Source: Botryosphaeria dothidea | Taxonomy: Eukaryota > Ascomycota > Dothideomycetes > Botryosphaeriales > Botryosphaeriaceae | Direction of reading: 5' to 3' | NCBI GenBank assembly: GCA_011503125.2 | Contig: WWBZ02000002.1 | Span: forward strand, 1,612,001-1,676,000 | Length of the DNA: 64,000 nt | Shown here: positions 1 to 12,421 of the stretch, piece after piece | Position numbering within the stretch: the stretch's first letter is position 1 | Layout of the letters: every line of letters begins with the position of its first letter | Made by a program: the position numbers and the translations under genes | The notes under the pieces: model-generated | What the model was told of the DNA's origin: nothing | Database searches by the model: none | The model's input: the letters and a program-made list of their open reading frames with translations, nothing else

Positions 1-718
1 ATTGGCGATGGCGAGGTGGTGGACGAGCATTGGTCGCCACGTTGATGAGCAAGAGCGTTATAAAAGACGTTGGAGGGCTGATGTCATGCTTGTCAATGGC
101 TGACTCTCGTCCAGTCGCGCCATAGCTAAAGCCAGCAGCGGGCCGAGCAGACAAGCCTCTAGCCACGAGTCAAGCTTCGCCCGCGCCTTCAATGCGCGTG
201 CGGTCCTTGATCCGACGACTTCACAGCAACTATCCGACGTGGTCCACGTCGGTCGCTCCCGTCCAATTTCGCCGCAATCACCATGCTGTTCACGCGTCTG
301 CGGCGGGCTGGCAGGCTGGGAGAGAGGCAGCCCCAGCAACACGACCTGGGCCGAGTCCGCGCCGTCGGCCGCCATTTTCCTGGGCCGAGACGGAAGCCAC
401 TTGCCGCGTCTTGCTGCCTCTCGCGCCACTGCTTCCATCGGTCCTAGCGGTGCAAATGCCCTGCCTATCCCCGCGGCCGATCTTCGCGGCGGCAGCCAGA
501 GCGGGCCCTGCGTGACGGAATTAAGTGATTGCTTTGTAAAAGGCCAGCCGCCGTTTCTCCTCTCTCTAAGCATGGACTCCTCACCTGCGATTTCGCTGTG
601 TGCGTGCCGTAGTCTGTGAGCTGGAAACCGTTTTTTAAGAAAAGACTGTTCGCACCTCCGTGCCAGAGATATTTCGCCGTCGATTCCCTTTGCGCCGCTC
701 GCTAGCGCAATCCTGTGG
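1..718. other. Intergenic region upstream of the MFS exporter
   Basis: I see no supportable gene here. Open frames on both strands have no recognisable domain and an Arg/Ser/Ala-rich composition typical of chance frames in GC-rich DNA. The right end should hold the promoter and 5' UTR of the exporter that starts at 719. No TATA box or other motif stands out. Confidence 0.6.
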
Positions 719-3567
719 ATGATGTCACGGGCCCGATCCGCCTCGAGCAGTAGCGACAGCAGCAACTCCCACTCCCAGCTTCCTGCAGATGGATCGACCG
801 AGAAGAGCGTCGCCGGAACCGTGCCCGGTGACGAGGAGAAGCACCTAGGGCTGACCGGAGTGGATGCGACAAGGACCAGGACGTTTGAGCCGATAAGGGG
901 CGAGGATGGGGACAACGCCGCCCGCAACAGTCGGCCACAGAGCCGGAGCCGGAGCTTGCACACCGTGCAATCGCATCGATCATATGCCGCCGGGGATGGC
1001 TACACATGCTGGGATGAGGAGGAGCCCGCCGCGCCCTGCGAGGCCTTCGAAATCACATGGGCCTCTCAGCCAGAATCAAAGGCCTCGCAGACCGTCCGGA
1101 ATCCTCGCCTCATGAGCATCGCTAGGAGGTGGCTCATCGTCATTATCGTGTCTTCCAGCTCGCTTTGCGTGTAAGTGTTGTGCTGCTCCCGTCGACCCTG
1201 TGTTGCCTGAGCAGAGGAACTCCAAAAATAATTATCCAATTTTTCTCCATCTTATTTTTGAGCAGAGGCGTTGTATGGTCGGATTTTGGGGCTAACCAGA
1301 GCATTTTTCTCTCAGGACATGCGCGTCGTCCATTTACACCAGCACCTACGGCCAGCTGACTTCCGAGTTCCACAGCTCGCGGATCGTGGCTACGCTAGGC
1401 CTGTCCCTCTTCGTCGCGGGCTTGGGATGCGGGCCTATGATTCTAAGCCCCTTATCTGAAGTACGTGTGACAGACGTGCTGACCGCGTGCGTCTGCACGC
1501 CTTTGCGCCGGCTGCCGTCTTTTTTTTTTTTTTTTGCTAATCGCTGACCAGTTTTACGGCCGCCGACCTATCTATATCGTTTCCTACAGCTTCTTTCTCA
1601 TTTGGCTGATTCCTTGCGCCGTAGCGCAGAACATGGCCACTACCCTCGTGGCCCGATTCCTCGATGGCCTCGCCGGATCGGCTTTCCTCAGCGTGGCTGG
1701 TGGAACAGTGGGCGACTGCTTCGCGAGGCACGAGCTCTCCGCTCCAATGATGATTTACACAGCATCGCCGTTCATTGGGTAAGCCTCTATCCCCCATATT
1801 TTAGCATAAACTCCTATGATCTGCGCGGCTGGGCTTTCTGGATCGCCGCGTGGCTGTCCCCGCCGCATACTCTCCGCCTCTGAGCTCCTTGAATTTGCCG
1901 GAAAAGCAGAGTGGTCGCGGTCGACCCAGTGTGGGCAGCTGCAGCCGCACCGCTCGCTGCATAAGCAGGGCGAGCTCAGGTCAGGGGTACTGCTAAGGCA
2001 GACCGTCTGACAACTTGTCAGAACTCAGCCAGCCCGTCAGAACTCAGCCGGTTCACCGGCGCGGGAGCCACGAAGGAGTGCGTGGTGGCGTTAAGTTGGG
2101 GTATGTCTGCTAACGCACCTAATCATCAGGCCCGAAGTTGGTCCCTTGGTCGGAGGATTCATCAACCAGTACGCCAGCTGGCGATGGACGTTCTACGTGA
2201 TGCTGATCTGGGCGGGAGCGCAGCTGGCCTCCATCGTCTTTCTCGTTCCCGAAACCTACCACCCCGTGCTCCTGCGCCGCAAAGCCCAGAAGCTGCGGGA
2301 GGAGACAGGCAACGAGGCTTGGACGGCGCCGATCGAGAAGATGGACAAGTCGGTCAGCCAGACACTGCTCTGGTCCTGCGTCCGGCCATTCCAGCTGCTC
2401 GTATTCGAGCCGATGGTGAGGACCCTCAATGTCTCTGCGCAAGCAATGAACGGGTGGGGGGGAACTAACTCCACGAATGGCAGTGTCTCAATCTATGCAT
2501 CCTGTCGTCGATCCTGCTAGGCATACTGTATCTTTTCTTCGGGGCTTTTCCCCTGGTCTTCCAGAACAACCACGGCTTCACGCTCTCGCAGACGGGCTTG
2601 GCCTTCCTGGGGCTGTTCGTGGGAATGATTCTGGGCATCAGTACGGATCCGCTGTGGCGCAAGAATTACGCAAGGCTCGTGCAGCGGCGGGAGGCACAAG
2701 GGGGCGAGCCAGGCGGATCGGAGCCGGAGTATCGATTGCCGCCAACGATTGTGGGCGCCGTGATCGTGCCAATCGCCATGTTCGGTAGGTTGCTGGGGAG
2801 CGGCTGTCTTGCCCTGTTTGGCTGTTGCTGACCGTGACGTTTGGGATGTAGGCTTCGGCTGGACGACGTACTCAAGCGTAAGTGGACCTTCGCAGATCTG
2901 CCGCACATATGAGGAGAAGCACTGCTAACCCGGTCCCTGCAGGTCCACTGGATAGGTACAGCGTTCGCTCGTATTCTGAGGAAGGGGAAGCTGATCACTT
3001 GCAGTTCCAATAATCTTCTCGACTCTGTTCGGCATCGGGTAAGACAGGCCACGGTCAGCAGAGCGTGGAATGACGACACGATTGTGCTGATGTCGAGGCA
3101 GGGTCATCTGTGTCTACTCAGGGGTATTCACCTTCCTCGTGGACTGTGTAAGTGGGCGCTGGGCTCTGGGCGGACTCGAGCGCTGACGGCACGGCAGTAC
3201 CCATTGTATGCAGCAAGCGCATTGGCGGCAAACAGCTTCGCTCGGTCGAGCTTCGCGGCGGCGTTCCCGCTGTTCGGAGTGCAAATGTACAACAGTAAGT
3301 GCGCGCTGAGACAAGCAGGATGATGTCGACAGGGCGAAAGAGCGGTCACTGACGTAAGCACGCGCTCGCTCAACAGGCTTGGGCTACCAGTGGGCGACGT
3401 CGCTGCTGGCCTTCCTGGCCCTGGCCATGGCACCGTAAGACGCTTGCTGCATCCCACCAGAGCGGTCGTGGAGTCGGCTAACATGCTGTGCACTGGACAG
3501 GTTTCCTTACTTTTTCTATCGGTACGGCAAGAGGCTCAGGGGCAAGAGTCGCTTCGCATCAGCGTAG
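719..3567 (+). CDS. MFS multidrug/polyamine exporter (DHA1 type), 12 exons
   Basis: This is a proton-antiport exporter of the plasma membrane, DHA1 (TPO/FLU1-like) group, about 583 aa. Exons: 719-1170, 1316-1460, 1552-1778, 2130-2415, 2484-2784, 2852-2877, 2943-2955, 3005-3038, 3102-3147, 3198-3294, 3377-3434 and 3501-3567; lengths sum to 1752 nt and every junction keeps frame. Residues 1-130 form a Ser-rich cytosolic tail. The first helix is followed by TCASSIYTSTYGQL. The loop motif LSEFYGRRPIY is DHA1 motif A, and GPEVGPLVGGF resembles motif C. The second half ends in FLVDCYPLYAASALAANSF and a basic C-terminus. Eleven introns is high, the third is 351 bp, and exon 7 is only 13 nt. ATGs at 719 and 722 are adjacent. 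The family is clear; the substrate cannot be told from sequence. Confidence 0.9.
1779..2129 (+). other. Unusually long intron 3 of the MFS gene, with a short direct repeat
   Basis: This 351-bp GT-AG intron splits a Gly codon between SPFIG and PEVGPLV. Other introns in this gene are 49-145 bp. It holds a 14-bp direct repeat (GTCAGAACTCAGCC at 2017-2030 and 2036-2049). No open frame in it resembles a protein. It could be an expanded intron or hold a decayed insertion. Confidence 0.75.
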
Positions 3568-4150
3568 GCTGCATTGGGCGGCGCAGGCATTGGGAGGGGT
3601 GCAGGGCAGGCGTCAGCAGCAGCATGAGCATCATCTAGAGGTGGAGCTGGAGCAGCAGCTTGGCCGGGGGCTATATATAGTGGGGGTCGCACAGCAGGCG
3701 CTGCAGAGCGGACGTGCATATTCCGCAATAATCCAATACCGTAGGCTCGCACCGCTCGCCTCCAGCCTTTCGTCGTGCTGTCCCCCACGTGACACAACTT
3801 GCCAGCACGCGTTTGCAGGAGCCGAGGTGTGGCAGGCGACGCGGCGGCGGACACAGAGATCGTGTTGGCCGTGGTACAGGCACACAAGCAGCGCGCGCGA
3901 GAGCCGCCGCGAACCAGGGCGCCTGATGGCCGGGCGCTAGCCGTGGAGAACGTGGCCGCCCCCCGGGATCCCAGGGATGGGCTCGCGTGCTCGCGCGTTC
4001 CCTGCCCGGCTGGCCTGCGAGCGGGGGTGTGCGGGCGCGAGATGGAGCGGCATGGGGCGGAGGACGATAGTCGAGGTGAGGGGTCCAGCGGAGGCGGCCA
4101 AAAAGCAAGCAGGCAAGCTCCAGGGACCGGAGCGGTGCGGCGGAGGAAGC

Positions 4151-4171
4151 GGCGGCGGCGGCGGCGGCGGC
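4151..4171. repeat. (GGC)7 microsatellite
   Basis: Seven uninterrupted GGC units lie in the GC-rich interval upstream of acuK. Confidence 0.9.
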
Positions 4172-5002
4172 GGGCAGCACGGGCAGCGCGCAGGGGAGCA
4201 GAGCAGGCAGGCAGGCAGGCCAGCCGGGGCAGGGCAGGCTCGGAGGGGGGCAACAGGGCCGTGGATGCGTCGTCGGGCAAACGGTGAGCGTGTCTCGCGC
4301 GGCGGGAGGAGCATCTCGGCAGAACGGGCGTTCCCAGGCGTGCGGTGCGGTGGTCGGCGGGCTTGCGGCGGGGAAGGTGGGCTTGTTTGGAGCTGGTGCT
4401 GGAGCTGGGCTGGCGCTGACGCTGGGCTGGGCTCGGCGAGTCAGCGCGTGCGAGGCACTGCGGCTGGGCGCAGAGAGAAGAAACCGAACATCGCCGCCGC
4501 TGTCACAACCGCACGCATCCCTCCTCGCCCACCCTCACGCCCCCCGCGCAAGCAGCTCCTCCACGGCTCTGGACTCTGGATCTCTCGCGTCGTCTGCCTC
4601 ACCGCACTTCGCAGCCCGCGCCCGCAGCCAGGACCATCGCACACACCCCTCCTCACGCCGGAGCTGCAGCAGCCCGCTTCGTACCAAGGCAGCTCGAGTC
4701 CCACAGCAGCTGGCCTGCATCGGCCAATTCCAATCGCCCTGTCCAGCCGCCCGCCTGCCTGTACCTGTCTGTCTACCCCCGGAGCGCCCGCCCACGCCCA
4801 CGCCCAAGCCCACGCGCCTGCGCCTCCGCCGTACACAGCACGCTTGAGCGCCGCCGCCAGCATGCGCGCCGCCAACGAGTCCTGAGCACGAAGCACCATG
4901 ACCGCGAGCCCACGCCTGCTCTCCCCTCGATCTCTGCATGGACCCCGGCCTTGTGCTACCCACGCTCTGTCCCATTCGTGCGTCCCCGATTGACTGCACC
5001 CG

Positions 5003-5033
<31 letters not shown>
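5003..5033. repeat. 31-nt poly-C tract
   Basis: An uninterrupted run of 31 C lies about 360 bp upstream of the acuK ATG. On the other strand it is poly-G and could form G-quadruplex structures. Length is likely to vary between isolates and may be affected by sequencing error. Confidence 0.9.
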
Positions 5034-5036
<3 letters not shown>

Positions 5037-5391
5037 ACCGGCCCAGCTCGCACGCGATTGGAAGCCCTCGGCACCCGTCCAGCTGGGTCTCCCACCAAGC
5101 AGCGCGCACAGGCTGAGCTGAAGCTGCGTGGTGGCACTGCAGCGCGCTTCGCGAGTGCTTAGGGCACGCGTGATCGAATATTCGAAACACCCAACTGGGA
5201 CGTCGCCAGCCGCGAGGCCCCGTGCAGATTGGTCGACCCGCTCCGCTGGGAGGGGCCGCCGAGCGCAACATTGGCGGATAGGCGCAGCATAAACGTGCGT
5301 CTACGGCAGCGGCAGCTTCGAACCAGACATCCGTGCCTTGGAGGGTGGCCTGCCGACTGGGCTGCCGCGTACCTTTGCGGGAAGGGATATT

Positions 5392-7753
5392 ATGACCACC
5401 CCAGACGCCGAAGATGCATCTCCCTCACCGGAATACAGCGGTGATCAGGAAGGGAGCGAGATGGCCGACCAGAAGGACCAGCGCGCCTCGAGCGACGCGC
5501 CCCAATCCACCAGCTCTAGCACCGCCAACAACAGCACCACCACTACCACTGCCAACGCGAAGCCCAATGCCAAAGACCCTTTGCGGCCCCGTCGCAAGAA
5601 GGCTCGCAGAGCTTGCTTTGCCTGCCAGCGCGCACACCTTACCTGCGGTAAGTTGGACCGTCTTTCCGGTCTCTTCGCCTCGTGGAGGGGCCAGTCAATC
5701 CTGCACCCTGCCGGCTTGTCTCAGCATGATACTGACAGATCTTCAGGTGACGAACGGCCCTGTCAACGCTGCATAAAGCGCGGTCTTCAGGATGCCTGTC
5801 ACGATGGTGTTCGCAAGAAGGCAAAGTACCTTCACGATGCGCCGCCCGAGGCTCTTATGCCCGGTGTTGGCGGTCATTACCCGCATATCACCAACGCTGG
5901 CCAGGCCGGCGCCCCTCCCGTGCCCAACAATGCGCAAGCCATGGGTCAGCCAAATAATTTCTTCCCGCAGGCGCAGCAAGCCAACTACAACGTCTATCCG
6001 AACTCCAGCCAGGGGCAGATGCCGCCACCGATGCAAGATGCCTCGGCGATGAATTCCTTTAACAACCAGCAATCGCCGATTTCGCCACAGTATAACCAGA
6101 GTGCCAATCAGCAAACATCCCCTGTTCAGAACATGGGCGATATCCAACAGAATCAGCAGCCAAATCCTTCGGCCATGCAAGACTTTGGTGGCATCCCATT
6201 TGACCCCAGCGATCCCGCTTTATTCAATTTCGACCTCGCGAGCCTCAATTTTGGAAATCACTACGGAGCGCTGGAATTTGGTATGCTCGGTCACATGTCG
6301 TCGGGTGCAGCGGAGACGCCACCGGAGAATAACAGCATGATAAACCCCCTGAACCAGGCTGCCAATATTTACAACGGTCCTATTAATGCTGCGTCGGGAT
6401 CGTCAGAGAGCCTTGGCATAGGAGCAGGTGGTTTCGGTTTCAACGAGGGCATCGCATCGACAGACTGGCAGCCCCACTCTAGGCATGGCAGTGCTGCTCA
6501 GATTCAGACGCCGAACAACACACCGGCAACAGGCAATCTGGACCACCAACTCCGTCAGGAGGGCCAGAATGGAATGCCGCTTGCCTATGCAGTTGGCGCC
6601 GGCCCAAGCAGTCTAGCCAGCGCAAGCCCTGGGTCTACTATGGCTGATGGCCAGAATTTTGAAGCAGGCACATTGTCACCAGCTTACTTCACAAACGCAA
6701 ATCAACAGCAGCAGCAGCAGCAGCAACAGCAAGAAGAGCAACGGCGCCAGCAACAAATATACAATAGGCAGCAACAGATGCAAAGCCAAAGGGCCCACCA
6801 ACAGCAACAGCAACAAGAGGCCAACCGTAAGCGTCGTCGCGATCCTAGCGAAATCTACGATTCCGTCACGAGCCCATACCCGTATACAGATGGCTTTCAT
6901 GGTCTCATCGCTCTCCTCAAGCAACGTTTCTCGATCGCCAAGAGATCACGCATTGCTCAAGCACTCGCATCAATCCGGCCTTCCTTCATCGCGTGTACGA
7001 GTACGCTAAACACGGACGACCTCATTTTCATGGAGAAGAGCTTCCAACGCACGCTCTACCAGTATGAGGACTTTATTAATGCACACGCCGTGCCTACAAT
7101 CATTTGCCGTCGCACTGGCCAAATTGCCGCTGTCAGTCAGGAATTCAGCTTACTCACAGGTTGGAAGAAGGACGTGTTGCTCGGTTACGAACCTAATCAA
7201 AATGTCAACACTGGCGGCTCCAGTGGAAGCGCAATCCAGTCAGGTACAGCAACAGGCACGCGGGGAGTCAACACTCCGCGGGAACCACAGCCGGACAACC
7301 CTCGCCCTGTCTACCTTGCCGAGCTGCTTGACGACAATTCGGTCTGCCAATTCTACGAAGATTTCGCGAAGCTGGCATTCGTGGCACCGCGTGCGACGGC
7401 AACGCGCGCATGTAAGCTCATTCGTTACCGAACCAAAGAGGATCTCTCAGCCTTGGAAAACATGAACATCAAGTCTGAAGAGAGCGGCAACAAAGATGGC
7501 GGCCAGAGAAGATACATGAATGGCAACACTGTTGTCAAACTCGAACAAGGTGCCGGTGCGGGAAGACCGGGAGACAAGGACGGCCTGATCAACTGCATGT
7601 TCTGCTGGAGCGTCAAGAGAGATGTCTTTGAGGTTCCCATGCTTATTGTCATGAACGTGAGTATAGTCCTTCTGTTTTGCTTGTACCCAGAATTTGGTGT
7701 GGTTCAATTTTGCTGACGGACCTATCCGACAGTTCCTTCCGATTATGGAATAG
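5392..7753 (+). CDS. acuK: Zn2Cys6-PAS transcription activator of gluconeogenesis (AcuK/ERT1)
   Basis: This is a nuclear regulator of gluconeogenic and respiratory genes, about 728 aa. Exons 5392-5647, 5747-7656 and 7733-7753 close in frame. The zinc cluster is built across intron 1: CFACQRAHLTC then GDERPCQRCIKRGLQDAC, followed by the family-diagnostic KKAKYLHDAPPEALMPG. The middle is Gln/Asn-rich, with a CAG-coded polyglutamine run near 6704-6733. A PAS-like segment (YEDFINAHAVPTIICRR through LLTGWKKDVLLGY) lies near residues 530-580. The protein ends FEVPMLIVMNFLPIME, its last seven codons coming from a tiny exon. I chose the ATG at 5392, because the frame extends upstream only to a TTG. 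Intron 1 (99 nt) is a multiple of three and stop-free. AcuK partners AcuM in Aspergillus; the partner is not in this window. Confidence 0.95.
6704..6735 (+). repeat. CAG/CAA repeat coding polyglutamine in acuK
   Basis: A run of CAG/CAA codons encodes about ten glutamines, followed by further Q-rich stretches to about 6820. Such tracts in fungal activators vary in length between strains. Confidence 0.85.
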
Positions 7754-10700
7754 CCTCGAGGTTACCCCATACCAAGCCAACTCCACACTTCGGAAGATCT
7801 CGAAAGACAGATCATGACAATCCCGCAAGGACCATTATGTTGACTCACATCTTTCCCCGGATGCTCGCGATGCTTACGAGAACCCCGCAGCGGACGATTC
7901 GATCGCCCCGCACAGAACCCCTAATTTCCCCGCAAACCTTCTCCGCACTTTTCCGGGGTTCTGTTCCTCCTTGGATTCCGAGTTTTCCCGCCCAGCGTGT
8001 GGGTGGCTGGCCCGTCCATCATTGCGTGTCCTGGATGCTCATCAAACTCCAACATACGTTGCGAATCTTGCTGCCCTTGTTAATCGTTGTCGTTGTTTTT
8101 CATTGCCCGGCTAGCGCTCACGAGCCAACGCCAACGTACATGAATATCACCGAATCTACCCCGAATCCCTTGCTTGCAACAGCCCAAGCAAGGGGCATGC
8201 TTGGGCTTTGCGTCGGAGTTTGTGGCGTTTTCAAGTTTATTTGACTTGGTCTTGCTTTTTTGCTTTGCGTTGCTTTTGGCTTTGGCTCTGCGAGGAGCTC
8301 ACAGCAACACTGCGTAGTTGTCGCGTGTTTTGTTTGGGCGGCAAAAGTCTTAGGTCTGTTTTACTCCTTCCTTTCAGTTTCTTCAGGGCCAGCCACGGCT
8401 GGAACCCCGCTTGTTCTCTTGTCGATCGAGAGGTGAAATGGACGAGTCACATTGTCAAGTGTTGTTGTTTCTTCAGCTACTTGGGGAGACATGGCTTAAC
8501 GGTAACAAAGATTGATGTGATGGAGATTCTACGGCTTATCTGTGCATAGCTTATACTTCCCCTCCACATCTCTCCACCACGTCTTCACTATTACTAATGC
8601 TTGGGAATCGAGCTGGTCGGAGATGATGCTGCTGGGTGTACAATAAGGCGCAAAGAGTTTTCTTCATAAGGAAAATAATTACTAGTCTTTCGTGTTGATC
8701 TGATGAGGCACTACAAAGCGAGAACAGAATCCGTCCAGCAAAGATGGTTATCATACATGGAGGTGGGTGGTCGGCCATAGACAATTGTTTGAAGATAATG
8801 CAAGCTTGCTTTCTGCAGACTGCTGAATTCTCCTTGTCGAAATCCATGTCGCCGTCGAATCGAGGTTGGAGGCGCCGTCAGATCGGCAAATGTCGCGTCA
8901 GCGCAGAATTGGTGTCATCGTCAGCGGGAGCCCGAAGTTGCCTGTTTGTCATGATTTTGTCATCCATCACCACTCGTTCTTTCCTTTCGGGATCCCTCAA
9001 CACCCGTAACTTCTCGGTACTCCTCAATCACCGTTTCCCCCTCTCCTCTTTCACCGGAGAACTATCGGGCAGCCAGGCCTGACCGCTCAACGCCGCATTG
9101 TTACCTCAAGGTATCTCAAATCCCAGCCTCCAGCCAGCCTCATATCTCATATCGCGCAGCAATAGGGCGGTGCTCACAGGTGGTACAGACATTCTAGGGG
9201 CGCGTGCACGACGCCTTCTCGAAACAATAGTGCGCGGCGCGTGCATCACGCACAGCGCAGAGACAAGGCGGCACTCGCATAGGCCAGCACCAAAGGCGAC
9301 GGGTACAGACCGACCCGCGACCACTTCCACGACGGCGGAGATGTCCTCCTTCTTTTCCGGTTGGCTCTTGAAGCAGAATTGTTGGTGAAACACCAGGATA
9401 GATTGCCGGTATCGGTCGGTTGTCATGACGGGAAATACGCGGGCATGCAGCGTGTGGGTCACTTGTCTCTTGCTCTTTTTATTTATTTTGTTCTCAGCCT
9501 CTTCTGCATCCCACGTTTTCTGTATGGCTGGTTGCTGTGGCCATGCAATGACGGTTTCGGTGTTGTCGAGCGGCATCGTGTCCTGCGTATGCGTGCTGAC
9601 CTACCTACCAACGCAATCCCTCTCGTGTTTCGTCTGCAATGCTACCTTTTCCCCCTCTCTACATGTAGCTCTCTCGATTCCTACCTTGCTACTGGGCGGC
9701 ATGCTTCTCTGCACCAGCAAAAGTAGGCCGACAGGCGCAGCACTCAACCGGTGGGCTGGAATGGACAGCCTGCGCCCAGACTGACAAGTCATCGACACCG
9801 GCACCGACCCTCAGTCGCCCCTGCTGCGCGGTTCCTGCAGAGGGAGCATTCATACCTGCTTTTGCGGGGTTCAATAGGCCGCGAGCGCGCACAAATGAGT
9901 GTGTTGCTTTTTTGGCTGGCGGGTAAGGCGATCCTGGAGCTGATCCATTCACCTGTCGACAAATCTCCCCACTCATCTCATGCATATGCAACGTCGGTCA
10001 CAGATCAGAGATCTGCTTTTCATCTCATCATCATCGCCCTTCCATCTTGGACGTTTGTCGATCATTTTGCTTTTGCTTGACGGCATGGACCCTTGGTTTT
10101 TTGCTTTTTATTTCAACCCCCTCTCCCTCTTTCTTTGCTTCTTCGGCACGCGCGGTCCATGTGTGTTTGTACTCCCAAGCCTTTCCCCACTGCTGAAAGT
10201 AGTTGTCGATCTTCCGTTTACCGTAGATGCTATATGACCGTGTTTCAGGTTTAGCCTTTTTTCAATGTTTATTCGTGCAATGTCGAGCTGCACACCACCT
10301 GGGGGCCGGACCGGCCCCATGGGTTGTTTCTAGCTCTTGACGGCCGATGACGTGGAGAGGCGGCTCCATTGCGGTGAGTGAAGTGAATGTCCACAACGCT
10401 CTCTCACCGCATCAGTCCTCACGGGTCAAGTGGACTTTTGCAACGGAGCCCTTGCTTCTCCTCCAAGCAGGCCTTGTTTTTTTTTTTTGGAGGGACCAGA
10501 AACAAAGGCAAACTGATATGGCAAGGCTCAGATCACCTCACTTCCATTCATTACCTATTTCCCAGGGTAACGGAGTCGCCTCCATTCACCTGCGTCGGCG
10601 CTCGACTTCTTTGCTTTTTCGTTCCAGAGTTTCCCATCCGTGCACGCGCCTGACATGCACGTTGCATGAGCCGTGCATTGTGCGTGTCCATCTTCTACAG

Positions 10701-12421
10701 TAGACTTTTCCTCTTTCAGCCGTTGCTGCTGCTGCTGCATCACATACCAACATGCCGCATGGGAAACTTGGCCATGGGGCCGCACACTACTGCAGTGTCT
10801 GACGGTTTCTTTCCCACTGCTTTCCCACGCTGCAGGGTCTGACTTGTCAACCAAGATTGGAACCATGATTAGCGCTCTGGTGATCGACTGCATGATTTCG
10901 ATTTCTCGGAAGCCAGATCTCCGGGGCCGTCACCCTTTTCCCTACGAAGTTACTGCGTTTGATGCGCGTTATATCTCACGATACCAAACCTCTGATCCCA
11001 CCCCCTTCCGTGTACCGCAAAGATCCCCTCTTGGATGCATCATCACGTGGAGACGGTGGTGGGCTGATGGAAGCGTGATAGAGGCTGTCCATCATTCCTC
11101 AATTTCTGCTGTAGCGCATACAGCATACGCCATAATCCCAGGACCAGGCTGTTGGGGAGGCAAAATCATGGAAAGCCCAAATGTCAGGCCAGCGCGTTAC
11201 CTGTCAGCTGGTAAACCCTGGTTGGGATGGCGGCGTACATACCAGGGGGGGAAAAGGCAAAGGGCAACAGCATCGACAGGAGCATTTTTTCTGGACGACG
11301 AGGCTCGGCGGATGTGTCCGTCTGACAGGTTGACAGCTGGTCATGCCGTGCCTCCTCCGTCCTGCGCCCGTTACATCAACCCAACGTCTCCCAGAATAGC
11401 TGTCTTTCCTTGGTCCTACTGTTGCTGTTTTTTTTTTCTTTTGAAATCCCTTCGGGCATTCTCGGACCAGTTCCCGTTCGACCTTATCAAGTAACCAGTC
11501 GGTTGTCCTGGGAGGGCGAGAAGGGGAATGAGAGCATGTTCGCACGAGAAGGCCGTGCGCGGAATCGCCTCCACAGTACCCGCCTTTTGTGAGATCGATC
11601 CGGAGGAGATCTCGGACGCTTGGTATCGGCGACGGATTCTGTGTGCCGAGAAAAGCAAAATCTGAAACGGTGGAGTGGAGCAGGTGCGTGCAGGGGACGT
11701 CGGTGGCAAACGCATGGGGCAAGGAAAGGACGAGGGTTCGCGGCGGTAAGATGCGGCATGGCGGGGGAAAGCTTGACTGTGGCTGCTTTCCCATCCTGAC
11801 ATTGTTTGAGAATCCTGAAGGAAGGGATTATCCGGTATGTGGCGAGTCCATGCCATCGGAGACTCCGTGCGGTGGTTAAATGCCTTGAAGACGGAAGGGC
11901 TATTCCGCTGGTGGGCTTGGTGCGCGGACAAACGTTTTCAGCAGTTGATTATATGGCCAGGTGGGTTTTAATGAAGGCCTGCGAGAGTACTTCAGATAGT
12001 TTATCGTGATCCTGACAGATGGTTAGATTTCCGCTCCCAGACGCTGTACTCCTCCTGTAATCCCTTCTATCCACGTTCTCTTCCTTTGGGTTACCATCGA
12101 TATAGGTCATGTTTGAGCTGTGCAAGGAGGATTCACTCCAATATCCTTATTCCGTTAAATCGTCTCAGTTTCAGGACCAGAACCTGGATCTTTGTTGGTG
12201 GAAAGCGGCAGTCGTAGATTCATCTCTATCGTCTCTTTTCCTCAACCGAAAATGATGTCCACTGGACGAAAGTAAGGAAACTCCAAGACACCTTCTGTCA
12301 CCTTGCTCTTTCTTAAGCCTTCGCACGCTATGCTCTTTCTCATGCACCCACACCAAAAATTCCGGAATGGAAAGAATAATATCAACAGAAAGCGGAAAAG
12401 AATCCATAACTCTCTCCCTTC
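7754..12421. other. 4.7-kb interval without a recognisable gene between convergent genes
   Basis: acuK (+) ends at 7753 and the SET gene (-) ends at 12422, so this space lies between two 3' ends. The first 0.8 kb is T-rich and may be the acuK 3' UTR. The longest open frames (10673-11494 on +, 11204-11794 and 11416-11931 on -) overlap one another and show no domain, signal peptide or family motif. I also looked for spliced genes and for tRNA B-box sequences and found none. It may hold non-coding transcripts, a very fast-evolving gene or a decayed gene. Confidence 0.5.

Larger units (their letters stand above)
3568..5391 (+). other. Long GC-rich interval and probable 5' leader of acuK
   Basis: This is 1.8 kb between the exporter stop and the acuK start. 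It is strongly GC-rich, with GGC, GCAGG and C tracts, and has a TATA-like CTATATATAG near 3670. Long overlapping open frames on both strands (3977-4885 and others) are Arg/Gly/Pro/Ala-rich without any domain, so I treat them as chance frames. It probably contains the acuK promoter and a long 5' UTR. Confidence 0.55.

Noticed and set aside
58..963. 301-codon minus-strand frame at the left edge
   Set aside because: It is antisense to exon 1 of the MFS gene, and the sense strand splices correctly into a transporter.
3977..4885. 302-codon open frame upstream of acuK, and overlapping minus-strand frames
   Set aside because: Composition is dominated by GC-rich simple sequence (Gly/Arg/Ala/Pro). 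Several frames on both strands are open at once, as expected when stop codons are depleted by GC content.
5338..5391. Upstream extension of acuK
   Set aside because: The extension begins with TTG, not ATG. The first in-frame ATG is 5392.
10673..11494. 273-codon open frame in the 4.7-kb gap
   Set aside because: Long for chance, but it has cysteine runs from simple repeats and no domain, and it overlaps two other open frames on the minus strand. I keep only the gap itself as a finding.
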